A stretch of 47,687 bases of DNA from Burkholderiales bacterium (lineage in GTDB: Bacteria > Pseudomonadota > Gammaproteobacteria > Burkholderiales > Burkholderiaceae_C), in the NCBI GenBank assembly GCA_025363275.1, contig JANYEE010000123.1, positions 1 through 47,687 of the forward strand, written 5' to 3'. Of this stretch, positions 1 to 8,384 are shown piece by piece. The first letter of the stretch is position 1, and every line of letters begins with the position of its first letter. A model generated the notes under the pieces. It saw nothing but the letters and a program-made list of their open reading frames with translations. It did no database searches and had not been told where the DNA came from. A program made the translations under genes and the position numbers.

Positions 1-1
1 C

Positions 2-1906
2 ATGATGAATGTGGACACTGGTCTGGGCAAAGTGAGCCTGAAGGATAAGAGCGGTGCCGAAGTCCAAGAGATATTGGGCGCGGTGTTTAGCGCCATGGGC
101 GACAAGATGGCCGCAGCAGTACTCCCTTCACTGGGCGACTTCCAGAAGGTTGGCGAAGGCTATCTGGAGACTTTGACCCGCGTGGCCAGTGGTGTGGAAT
201 ACGCCGCGCTTGTGACCGACAAGTTGGGCACATCGACCGTGGCCCTGGCCGATCTGCAGAACCGCCAGGGCGATGTGGCGGCCGAGTTGGTGCGCCAGAG
301 CATTGTGGGCACCGAAGCGCTGTCGGGCGTGGGCGACATCATTCAAAACTTTAGTGGCACGGCCGACGAGCTGGCGGATCTGTACACCGGCTTGGTGGAC
401 GTACGCACGGCCATGGTTGCCATGGGCTTTAGCGCCGATGTGGTGGGCATCGGCCTGCTCAAGGGCGCGGGCGGCCTGGATGCGCTGACCGGTCACCTGA
501 ATGACTTCCAGAGCGGCTTTTTGAGTGCCAGTGAACAGTTGAGCATTAAGCAGGCCAAGATGGACGGCGAGTTTGGCAAGCTCAATATGACTACGCCGGT
601 GACTGCCGATGCCTTCAAGGCGTTGGTCTACAGCCTGCAGGCCGGTGGCGAGGCCACATCGGAAACCCTGGGTCGCGTCTTGGCGCTGTCTGGCGGTATG
701 CGCGATTTGATGGACTCGCTGGATGAGGTGGCGGGCCGCGTAGCCAACGCCATGTCTGGGCTGGGCGGCACACGCTTTGATCTGGAGAACCAAATCCTAG
801 AGGCCCAGGGCAACAGCAGCGAAGTGGCCAAACGCACACGCCAGGCTGACCTGGCTAAGCTAACGGACGGTATTACAAACCAAGCCGACCTGGACCGTAT
901 CACGGCTGCGTATGACTACAACACGGCGCTGCGTGAACAGGTGAAGGCTTATGGTGCGACTGCTGATGCTGTGAAAGCCATGGTTGACCGCATCAGCACT
1001 GCTATGACCGGCTTGGGCGATACCCGCTTTGGCCTGGAAAACCAGATGTTGACCCTGCAGGGCAATGATGGTGAAGTGGCACGTCGCACCCGTGAGGCCG
1101 ACTTGGCCAAGCTGACCAGCGGCGTTACTGCGCAGGCAGACATCGACAAGATTACGGCCGCGTATGACTACAACGAAGGCTTGAAGGCGCAAATCAAGTC
1201 CCTGACTGACGCCAAGACCGCTGCCCAGCAAACCGCACAGGCGCAAGAGCAGGCAGCACAGGCGCAGAAACAAGCCGCTGATGAAACCGCCCGCGCGGTG
1301 GAGTCCATCAAGAATGCCTGGCAGTCGGTCACCGACAGCCTGTTTGACGAGGTTGCACGCATCCGTGGGCTGCTTGTGGGCAATAGCTCGATCAGCTATG
1401 CCAGTGCACAGGCGAATTTCGGGATCACCGCAGCTCAAGCCCAAGCGGGCGATCAGAACGCAGCCAAGCTATTGCCCCAGCTCAGCCAGACGCTGTTGAC
1501 CTTGGCCGAAGCCAACGCCAGCACGCTGGAGGAATTGCAATACATCCGTGGCCGTACGGCGGGCACCCTGGAGGGCATTGGCAATCAATACACCAGCCAA
1601 TTCGGCCTGACCATTCCAAAGCTGGACGTGGGCACGAACTATGTGCCCCAAGACATGCTGGCCTACCTGCATGAAGGTGAGGCAGTGCAGCCACGGGCTT
1701 ACAACCCTGCTGCGGGTGGTGGCAGTGGTGGAACTGGCGTGAGTGATGCGCGCCTGATGACCATGCTGCAGCGCCTGGTGGACGAAGCGGTAGAGAGCCG
1801 CAACCAGAACACCAAGGAAAACCTGGCCATCCTGCGCAGCGGCAACCGCGCTGCGGACTTCCTGGAAGACACCAACAAAGTGGGCATGCTCACACGTACG
1901 TCATGA
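2..1906 (+). CDS. Phage tail tape-measure protein, C-terminal part (partial)
   Basis: The open frame begins at the window edge, so the true start probably lies upstream. The protein is rich in Ala, Gln, Leu and Asp and looks largely helical, as expected of a tape-measure protein, which sets tail length and lines the tail tube. Residues about 251-334 and 335-400 are two copies of an 84-residue unit (252 bp at DNA level, from 752 and 1004); each starts near MSGLGGTRF/MTGLGDTRF and carries a ...AAYDYN... motif. An Ala/Gln-rich coiled-coil stretch follows (about 400-435). The C-terminus has the segment VGTNYVPQDMLAYLHEGEAV, resembling the VP-x-D-x-x-A-x-x-H-x-GE element common at the end of tape-measure proteins. 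The stop overlaps the next start by 4 bp (ATGA), as in a tail operon. The tape-measure call rests on composition, the C-terminal motif and position. Confidence 0.72.
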   Translation: MMNVDTGLGKVSLKDKSGAEVQEILGAVFSAMGDKMAAAVLPSLGDFQKVGEGYLETLTRVASGVEYAALVTDKLGTSTVALADLQNRQGDVAAELVRQSIVGTEALSGVGDIIQNFSGTADELADLYTGLVDVRTAMVAMGFSADVVGIGLLKGAGGLDALTGHLNDFQSGFLSASEQLSIKQAKMDGEFGKLNMTTPVTADAFKALVYSLQAGGEATSETLGRVLALSGGMRDLMDSLDEVAGRVANAMSGLGGTRFDLENQILEAQGNSSEVAKRTRQADLAKLTDGITNQADLDRITAAYDYNTALREQVKAYGATADAVKAMVDRISTAMTGLGDTRFGLENQMLTLQGNDGEVARRTREADLAKLTSGVTAQADIDKITAAYDYNEGLKAQIKSLTDAKTAAQQTAQAQEQAAQAQKQAADETARAVESIKNAWQSVTDSLFDEVARIRGLLVGNSSISYASAQANFGITAAQAQAGDQNAAKLLPQLSQTLLTLAEANASTLEELQYIRGRTAGTLEGIGNQYTSQFGLTIPKLDVGTNYVPQDMLAYLHEGEAVQPRAYNPAAGGGSGGTGVSDARLMTMLQRLVDEAVESRNQNTKENLAILRSGNRAADFLEDTNKVGMLTRTS

Positions 1907-2808
1907 GCGAGTATTTCTCCGTCATTGACCCGATCACGATCGCAGGTGCCGTGCTGACTAGCACGAACGTGCCTGAGACCGATTACCTGGAGTGGAACTC
2001 GGGAAATACCTATTCTCTGGACGTGATGATTCAGGTCACCGGCGACCACCTGGTCTACAAGAGCCTGCAGGCCGCCAACGTGGGCCACACGCCTTCCACT
2101 TCACCTACCTGGTGGTCAGTGGTTGGCAGCACCAATGCGCGCGCCATGTTCGACAGCAAGGTGTACAGCCAGACCATCAATCCCGACTCCATCGTGGTAC
2201 AGGTGACGCCCAGCCAGATCGCGGGCGGTGTATGCCTCATGAATGTCGAAGCGGACAACGTAGTGATGACCAGTACCGACCCAACCGATGGCGTCGTGTA
2301 TAGCACCACGCTCTATTCTGAAAAGGCCAACTCTGGCAGCAGTTTCTGGAATTGGTGTTTTAAGCGCATCCGCCGCCGCAGCGTCTTTGTGGTGCTGGAT
2401 TTGCCGCCTTACTACTCCAGCGTGATCAAGATAGAGATCAACAAGCCTGGTGGCATTGCCAAGTGCGGCATGTGCATGGTGGGCCCGGTGGAGCAGTTGG
2501 GCTTTACCAAGTTCGGGTTAACACCCAGCATCAAGGACTACAGCACCAGCCTTTTCGACAGTTTTGGAAACCTGACCAGCACCGAACGCCCATGGGCGAA
2601 AAAGCTGGTGGTGCCTGTGGAGGTAGACAACTCCATTTTTGATGATCTGTACGGGCTGATGGTGGGCTGGCGCGCCAAGCCTGTGGTGTGGGTTGCATCC
2701 AGTTTGTACGAGTCCACCACGCTCTTGGCCAAGTTTTCAGATTTCCGATTGGTGCTGGACAACCCTGTGAAATCTCCCTGCGATTTAACCCTGGATGGAT
2801 TGACCTAA
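1903..2808 (+). CDS. Phage tail protein with CBM5/12-like N-terminal module
   Basis: This 301-residue protein is translationally coupled to the tape-measure gene by an ATGA overlap. Residues about 28-75 have the spacing of a carbohydrate-binding module of the 5/12 type (W...Y..G..V......Y.......G..P.......W). Such modules are frequent in distal tail proteins and fibres and may contact surface polysaccharide. The rest, including an Arg-rich patch (FKRIRRRSVFVV, about residues 158-169), matches no family I can name. Position directly after the tape measure is where distal-tail or baseplate-hub proteins are found in siphophages, so that role is inferred. The next gene starts immediately after this stop codon. 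Confidence 0.6.
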   Translation: MSEYFSVIDPITIAGAVLTSTNVPETDYLEWNSGNTYSLDVMIQVTGDHLVYKSLQAANVGHTPSTSPTWWSVVGSTNARAMFDSKVYSQTINPDSIVVQVTPSQIAGGVCLMNVEADNVVMTSTDPTDGVVYSTTLYSEKANSGSSFWNWCFKRIRRRSVFVVLDLPPYYSSVIKIEINKPGGIAKCGMCMVGPVEQLGFTKFGLTPSIKDYSTSLFDSFGNLTSTERPWAKKLVVPVEVDNSIFDDLYGLMVGWRAKPVVWVASSLYESTTLLAKFSDFRLVLDNPVKSPCDLTLDGLT

Positions 2809-3507
2809 ATGCCTATCACCGCAACACCCAATCCGCTGCCCTCGCGCTCTTTGTTGCAGCAGGCCTTTGATGCGGCGATGGCCGCTTTCATGACGTATCT
2901 GCCTACGTTTGTGGCCAATACCAACGCGCTGGAAACCAACGTCAACGCCAAGTCCATCAATTGCGATAGCCAGGCTACTGCGGCCTCTGGTAGTGCCGCT
3001 GCTGCGCTGGCCAGCCAGAATGCTTCCGCTACAAGCGCCAATGCGGCCGCTGCGGCCGCAGGTGCTGCCACGTGGGCCAATACAGGTGCGTTGTATGCCA
3101 TTGGCGACCTCAGAAAAAGCCCCAGCAACGCCCGTATTTATCGCCGCCTGACGGCCAGCACAGCGGGCACCACCGACCCGGCCGTGGATGTGACGAACTG
3201 GGCGATATGGAGCCTAGACCCCATTTGGGTGAAGAAGACCGCCAACTACACGGCCATCGCAGGCGAGGCGATCCTCGCCGACACCTCAGCAGGCACATGG
3301 ACGCTGCTGCTGCCCGCCGTCGCCAACGCCAACGATACCGTGCGGCTGGCTGACTACATCGGCACCTTCGCCACCAACAAAGTCATCGTCGGCCGCAACG
3401 GCAACAAGATCAACGCCATGGCCGAAGACATGGATGTCACGTCTGCTTGGCTCCCTGAAATCAAATTCACGTATGTAGACGCCACTGTTGGCTGGAGGAC
3501 TTTGTAA
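2809..3507 (+). CDS. Phage tail fibre/stem protein with Ala-rich coiled segment
   Basis: This 232-residue protein follows the previous stop without a gap and overlaps the next start as TAATG. Residues about 55-85 are almost entirely Ala, Ser, Asn and Gln (for example AAAAAGAATWANTG), a low-complexity helical stalk typical of trimeric fibre shafts. After it comes a small module with a Y.IGD....P.N..IYRR pattern and a closing NW (about 92-135), again like a CBM-type fold. A C-terminal beta-rich domain (140-232) ends in GWRTL. I infer a tail fibre or connector between tail tip and receptor-binding protein. No catalytic motif is visible. Confidence 0.58.
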   Translation: MPITATPNPLPSRSLLQQAFDAAMAAFMTYLPTFVANTNALETNVNAKSINCDSQATAASGSAAAALASQNASATSANAAAAAAGAATWANTGALYAIGDLRKSPSNARIYRRLTASTAGTTDPAVDVTNWAIWSLDPIWVKKTANYTAIAGEAILADTSAGTWTLLLPAVANANDTVRLADYIGTFATNKVIVGRNGNKINAMAEDMDVTSAWLPEIKFTYVDATVGWRTL

Positions 3508-4826
3508 TGAGTAACTTGATGCAGTTTTTGGGCTCCAGTGCCGTACCGGTGGGAGCGTTTCTCAGCTATGCCAACGGAGCGCCGAGTAACCAGCTTCCGC
3601 CCGGCGCTGAGTACTTGCGCACTGGTGTGGCCAAGGTCTATGACGTGAGCTACGCCGATTCGATGACCCAGGCTCCTCACCTGCGGATTTTTGGCAATGA
3701 TGCGAAGACCCAGAACCCTGCTTACGGCGCAGGAAGCTACTACATAGACGGCATCTACTACGTCGGCACCAACTATGTTGCCTATCAGGTGCAGTCTGGT
3801 GCTGTGATCAATCAGTACTCTGCGTCTTTGGCCACCCTGAATTGGTCGACTCCAACAGGCATCGGCAATTCGACAGCGCAATCAACGGCCCCAGGTGCAT
3901 CCAACATCGTCACGCGTCTGGCCAACAATGGTACCTACTTGGTGGTGCCACACGGTACGGCCGCTACCGGCCCCTGGGTGAGCTCAAATGGCTCCAGCTA
4001 TGCCATTGGGACCGGGACATTCACCGGAATGACAACAGTCAGTTCTGCGCTTTGCTTCAATAACACTTGGCTGCACTTGAGCGCACTGGACGGCGGCACG
4101 CCTATCGGATACTGCTTGAATGCGAATCCGGCCACGGGCTGGGCAGTGCAGGCCAGCTCCAATATTGGCATGCCCTATGTGTTTGCATCAGCTCACAACG
4201 GAGCGACTATCGTGCATGTGGGCGGCGGCGGCAGTTCTGCCACCGCTGGCAAGATTGGTACTGCCACATCCGTCAATGGCGCTGTTACAGACCGCACAGC
4301 CACTTGTGGCATCACCTTCAATTCCTTGGATGTGGTTGTGGATGCGGTGTACACCGGGACCCTCTATGTCGTGCTGATTGCACGTGTAAGAACGGGGTCT
4401 GTGGTTACAGGCTTCGAGGTCGCAACGTCTCCTGACGGGTTGAACTACACCTTACGGCCGTCAGCGAATAGCCATGATGCACAGCCAGGCGTGAGCGGAG
4501 CGATGGCATACACCCCAATCTCTCGCCAAGGAGCCCCTTTGTGCACAAATGGTGCTGGGCAGGTGACCTGCTTTGCTACGGCCTCCAACGTGGACCATGC
4601 CCGCCTGATCAGCGTGGACAACGGCATCACCTGGACACCTGCACAGATTTACCAGGGCAAAGCCGGTGTCTACAACCCAGCCACCATGTCCTTTGCCAAT
4701 GGCAAATGGATATCCAACCACAACTTCCAACTGGGTTGCTGCATTGACCACGGTGCAAGCCTGGCCACGCCGGACTTGATGGGTGTGCAGAAGGCCACTG
4801 CTGGCCAATACGTGAGGGTCAAATAA
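3507..4826 (+). CDS. Phage tail tip/fibre protein, possible beta-propeller
   Basis: The 439-residue product is rich in Gly, Ser, Thr, Asn and Tyr and poor in charged residues, as in beta-structured receptor-binding proteins. Repeated short strands of the form NGTYLVVPHG, NNTWLHLSAL, NGATIVHVGG, TGTLYVVLIA and NGKWISNHN recur at about 45-60 residue spacing, which suggests blades of a propeller (sialidase/BNR-like), though no canonical S-x-D-x-G-x-x-W box is complete. The closest is SVDNGITWTPAQIY near residue 375. Its start overlaps the upstream stop (TAATG) and its own stop overlaps the next start in the same way, so the tail genes form one coupled unit. A role as adhesin or tip protein is inferred from composition and place. 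Confidence 0.55.
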   Translation: MSNLMQFLGSSAVPVGAFLSYANGAPSNQLPPGAEYLRTGVAKVYDVSYADSMTQAPHLRIFGNDAKTQNPAYGAGSYYIDGIYYVGTNYVAYQVQSGAVINQYSASLATLNWSTPTGIGNSTAQSTAPGASNIVTRLANNGTYLVVPHGTAATGPWVSSNGSSYAIGTGTFTGMTTVSSALCFNNTWLHLSALDGGTPIGYCLNANPATGWAVQASSNIGMPYVFASAHNGATIVHVGGGGSSATAGKIGTATSVNGAVTDRTATCGITFNSLDVVVDAVYTGTLYVVLIARVRTGSVVTGFEVATSPDGLNYTLRPSANSHDAQPGVSGAMAYTPISRQGAPLCTNGAGQVTCFATASNVDHARLISVDNGITWTPAQIYQGKAGVYNPATMSFANGKWISNHNFQLGCCIDHGASLATPDLMGVQKATAGQYVRVK

Positions 4827-5209
4827 TGTCTGGGGTCATCAATATTCCGCAAGCCGCTGCGATCAGCACCAAGTGCACCAAGAACGCCTTTCAGTCGCGC
4901 TTCCCCAAGTTGGCAAATGGTGTGTCCACCAAGTGGGACGCAATGAAGCAGTTTCTCAATAGCGACAGCTATGCCACCTCGCTAGGCGTAACGGGCGCAG
5001 CCATGTACGACCTGCGCATGCTGATCACGACCGGCACCGAGCGCCTGAACGCCTCCCCATTCGTGGAAATGTCAGCGGGCGGTCAGGCTGACGGTATGAC
5101 CTTCCTGCTCACTCAGATCACTCCGACGCTGCCCTTCGCGCTCACCGCTGCTGAGCGAACCGTCATCATGAGCCCACCTTTGCTGGACTCTGAAATCTAC
5201 AATGGGTAG
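4826..5209 (+). CDS. Conserved phage protein of unknown function
   Basis: This 127-residue protein is coupled to the fibre gene by a TAATG overlap and lies 5 bp before the hydrolase gene. There is no signal peptide and no membrane segment. The middle (residues about 30-60) is polar and helical, and a segment around residues 55-75 (YDLRMLITTGTERLNASPFV) precedes a short Gly-rich turn. I do not recognise the family. A small accessory tail or lysis-associated protein would fit its place, but nothing in the sequence shows this. Confidence 0.5.
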   Translation: MSGVINIPQAAAISTKCTKNAFQSRFPKLANGVSTKWDAMKQFLNSDSYATSLGVTGAAMYDLRMLITTGTERLNASPFVEMSAGGQADGMTFLLTQITPTLPFALTAAERTVIMSPPLLDSEIYNG

Positions 5210-5214
5210 TCAAC

Positions 5215-5709
5215 ATGACACTAAAGGTCTCTTTCTACGTTGGCACCCATGCGGGCCTGCCCGGTGTCTACAACCGAGGCGTGCGCCTGGTCGACCGTGG
5301 GCCGCGTAGCCACTGCGAAATGATCTTTAGTGATGGGAAAAGCGCCTCGGCGTCCTGGATGGATGGTGGCGTCCGCTTCAAACAGATCGACTACACGTCA
5401 GGGAAGTGGGAGTTTTTGGACATTCCCGACCCAACTGGAGAGATAGAACGCAAGGCCAGGCAGTGGTTCATAGACCACGAAGGTGCCAAATACGACCTCT
5501 GGGGCAATGTCCGGTTTGTGGTGGGTCTGGTCAAGGATGACGGCTCTGCCTATTTCTGCAGCGAGGCCATCGCGGCCGCCCTGGGTATGACCGACTCATT
5601 CCGCTACGGCCCCAACGGCCTAGCCGTCGCCCTGGAGTTCTTTGTAGCCTGGCAAGCCCAGGCTATCCGTATTGAGCAACTCAGAGCCGCCCCGTTTTTG
5701 TGGGGCTAA
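5215..5709 (+). CDS. Permuted papain-like (YiiX/NlpC-P60 superfamily) hydrolase of the prophage
   Basis: The 164-residue protein has the order of catalytic residues of circularly permuted papain-fold enzymes: a His first (H33 in RSHCEMIF) and the probable nucleophile Cys later (C115 in YFCSEAIAAALG), with a YDLWGN motif at 93-98 between them. Such proteins in phages are often annotated as enoyl-CoA hydratase or hypothetical by error. The fold instead suggests an amidase or peptidase acting on peptidoglycan or on lipid-linked or isopeptide bonds. No export signal is present. It is the last gene of the tail block and the last coding sequence before the prophage border. The substrate cannot be told from sequence. 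Confidence 0.62.
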   Translation: MTLKVSFYVGTHAGLPGVYNRGVRLVDRGPRSHCEMIFSDGKSASASWMDGGVRFKQIDYTSGKWEFLDIPDPTGEIERKARQWFIDHEGAKYDLWGNVRFVVGLVKDDGSAYFCSEAIAAALGMTDSFRYGPNGLAVALEFFVAWQAQAIRIEQLRAAPFLWG

Positions 5710-5907
5710 ATTTCCTTTAGCTCAGCGAAACTAGAATCACACACCATTTATCGCGCTTTTAGAGGTGCAAATATCGCGGCGCGCTTCAGGCAGGTCGCTC
5801 TGCTCCGTGTCCCCCGGGCTTCGCCCTCCTCCTTTTACCTGCGCAGAACACCCTGCCCGGCTAAGCCACCGATAGCAGTCGCATCCATGCGCACAAACCA
5901 ATAAGGC
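5710..5907. other. Non-coding prophage/host border region
   Basis: No supportable gene is seen here. A short hairpin with arms GGGC and GCCC around a TTC loop lies at 5816-5826, followed at once by CCTCCTTTT (5828-5836) on the + strand; it could act as a weak terminator for the tail operon. The segment between 5710 and the small-RNA terminator at 5908 is the most likely place for the right attachment site of the prophage, but with the left end outside the window the att core cannot be defined. Confidence 0.4.
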
Positions 5908-5935
5908 AAAAAAAACCCCAGCACGTGGGCTGGGG
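5908..5935 (-). terminator. Intrinsic terminator of the small RNA
   Basis: On the minus strand, arms CCCCAGC and GCUGGGG close a 6-nt loop (CCACGU) and are followed by eight T (5915-5908). The T run lies only on the minus-strand side, so the terminator serves transcription from the hemB side towards the prophage. Confidence 0.8.
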
Positions 5936-6006
5936 TGGTAAGCCTATTTGCTGTCACACATCAAGGCCCCGCTCAGGGAGGAAAAGCGGGAGGTAGCAAG
6001 CTACCC
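5908..6006 (-). ncRNA. Candidate small RNA with loop-displayed CCUCCC (anti-Shine-Dalgarno) motif
   Basis: Read on the minus strand, this 99-nt unit has everything a free-standing sRNA gene needs. A sigma70-like promoter ends 7 bp upstream. The RNA would start with GGGUAGC at 6006. Hairpin 1 is GGUAG-CUUG-CUACC. Hairpin 2 has arms CCCGCU and AGCGGG and a loop UUUCCUCCCUG, so CCUCCC is presented unpaired. A second CCUCCC bridges hairpins 1 and 2. A weak GCCU/AGGC stem follows, then a 7-bp terminator hairpin and eight U. From memory, Rfam holds a family called Betaproteobacteria toxic small RNA, described as carrying anti-SD elements. Assignment to that family is an inference from motif and host group. 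Confidence 0.68.
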
Positions 6007-6012
6007 AGCGCA

Positions 6013-6041
6013 AATGTATCAAATTTGTGGCTGCGCTGCAA
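6013..6041 (-). promoter_or_regulatory. Sigma70-like promoter of the small RNA
   Basis: The minus strand shows TTGCAG (6041-6036) and TACATT (6018-6013) separated by exactly 17 bp. The predicted start, 7 bp downstream, is the first G of the GGGUAGC that opens hairpin 1 of the sRNA. Confidence 0.6.
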
Positions 6042-6080
6042 GCCTTTAGCTGACTAAGTGCTTACCCTAATCGGATTTGA

Positions 6081-7236
<1,156 letters not shown>

Positions 7237-7261
7237 GACCGAAAAACTCGGTCCGCCTGCC

Positions 7262-8383
7262 ATGCGCATCTTTCACATCCTGCCCAACGCCGTGACCGAG
7301 CTGGACTTGGCCGCGACCTTAGACCAAGTCACGCTGCCGGCCCAAGGCTTTGTGTGGCTGGCCTGCGCACGGCGGGAGTTTGAGGTGCGGCAAAACGATG
7401 TGCAAACACTGCTGCAAAACCTGTGCAACCTGCAACTGGTCGACTTGCATATTTCAGATTTGATCAACAACCAGTTGCCGTCGCATTACGACTACACCAG
7501 TCTGTACGACGTGATGGTGTTTCGCCGGCTGGCAGCCGGGCAGCGACCGAGCGACCCCAACCACCCCGGTGAGCCTCTGCATGTGGCGCCCGCGGCTGGC
7601 GGCCCACCCATTTTGCGTCGCATTGACACCAGTCCGGTCGGCTTTGCGGTGATGGACCGGGTGCTGCTGACCGTGCACCCCACCGACTGTGCCGTGCGCG
7701 ATGCCTACGCTGCCAAGCTACTGCAGGCCGCCAGCCAGGAGTCGCGCGCTGCCGGCGCACGCCTGCCCACCAGCCCAGCGGATCTGATGCTGCGTGTGAT
7801 CAACCAAATGGTGGACGGATTTTTGGAACTGCGCCGCGAGCTAACCCACCAGCTCGACCACTGGCAATCCGAGCTGCTGAACCCGCGCACCCGCTTCAAC
7901 AACTGGGGCGCGCTGCTGGATGCCCGCTTAACGCTGCACTACCTGGACGAGGTGTGCGAAGACCAGCGCGCGGCCATTCAGGACTGGATTGAAGCGCTCA
8001 AAACCTGGCCGCAGGCTGAGACGCCGGCTGAGCAACGTGACCGCGACCTGCTGCAGGTGCGCAGCCGCGATGTGCTGGAGCACATTGAGCGCGTGGTGCA
8101 CCACGTGCAGCGCCTGGAGCAAAGCGTGGAGACTGCGGTGCAAATGCACTTCAGCGTGCAGAGTAGCCGCACCAACGACATCATGCGCACGCTGACCGTG
8201 CTGACCGCTGTTTTCTTGCCGCTGAACCTGATCACCGGCTTTTTTGGAATGAATTTTGAATTCCTGCCGTTGATTCACAACCCCACAGCGTTCTGGTGGA
8301 CCTTCTTTTCCATGATCGGTATCGCCATTGCCACTGCCTTGTTTTTTTGGCGCAAGCGCTACTTGGCGCGTAGCACGCGTTGA
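7262..8383 (+). CDS. CorA-family divalent metal ion transporter
   Basis: CorA proteins are pentameric inner-membrane channels for Mg2+ or, in ZntB-like members, other divalent ions. The long helical cytoplasmic part fills residues 1 to about 310. Two membrane helices lie at the C-terminus (TVLTAVFLPLNLITGFFG and the helix before FFWRKRYLARS). The diagnostic selectivity motif GMN is present in FFGMNFEFLP, and the short loop before TM2 is typical. A TTG at 7235 would lengthen the frame by nine codons, but it lies in repeat copy A, so ATG 7262 (MRIFHILPN) is preferred, giving 373 residues. Which metal is carried cannot be read from the sequence. No regulatory leader such as an M-box is visible, since the upstream space is the repeat. 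Confidence 0.9.
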   Translation: MRIFHILPNAVTELDLAATLDQVTLPAQGFVWLACARREFEVRQNDVQTLLQNLCNLQLVDLHISDLINNQLPSHYDYTSLYDVMVFRRLAAGQRPSDPNHPGEPLHVAPAAGGPPILRRIDTSPVGFAVMDRVLLTVHPTDCAVRDAYAAKLLQAASQESRAAGARLPTSPADLMLRVINQMVDGFLELRRELTHQLDHWQSELLNPRTRFNNWGALLDARLTLHYLDEVCEDQRAAIQDWIEALKTWPQAETPAEQRDRDLLQVRSRDVLEHIERVVHHVQRLEQSVETAVQMHFSVQSSRTNDIMRTLTVLTAVFLPLNLITGFFGMNFEFLPLIHNPTAFWWTFFSMIGIAIATALFFWRKRYLARSTR

Positions 8384-8384
8384 G

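Noticed and set aside
5712..5740. TTTAGCTCAGCG resembles the D-arm of a tRNA
   Set aside because: No acceptor stem, anticodon arm or T-arm (GGTTCGAATC-like) could be found at the right distances, so it is not a tRNA or a recognisable remnant.
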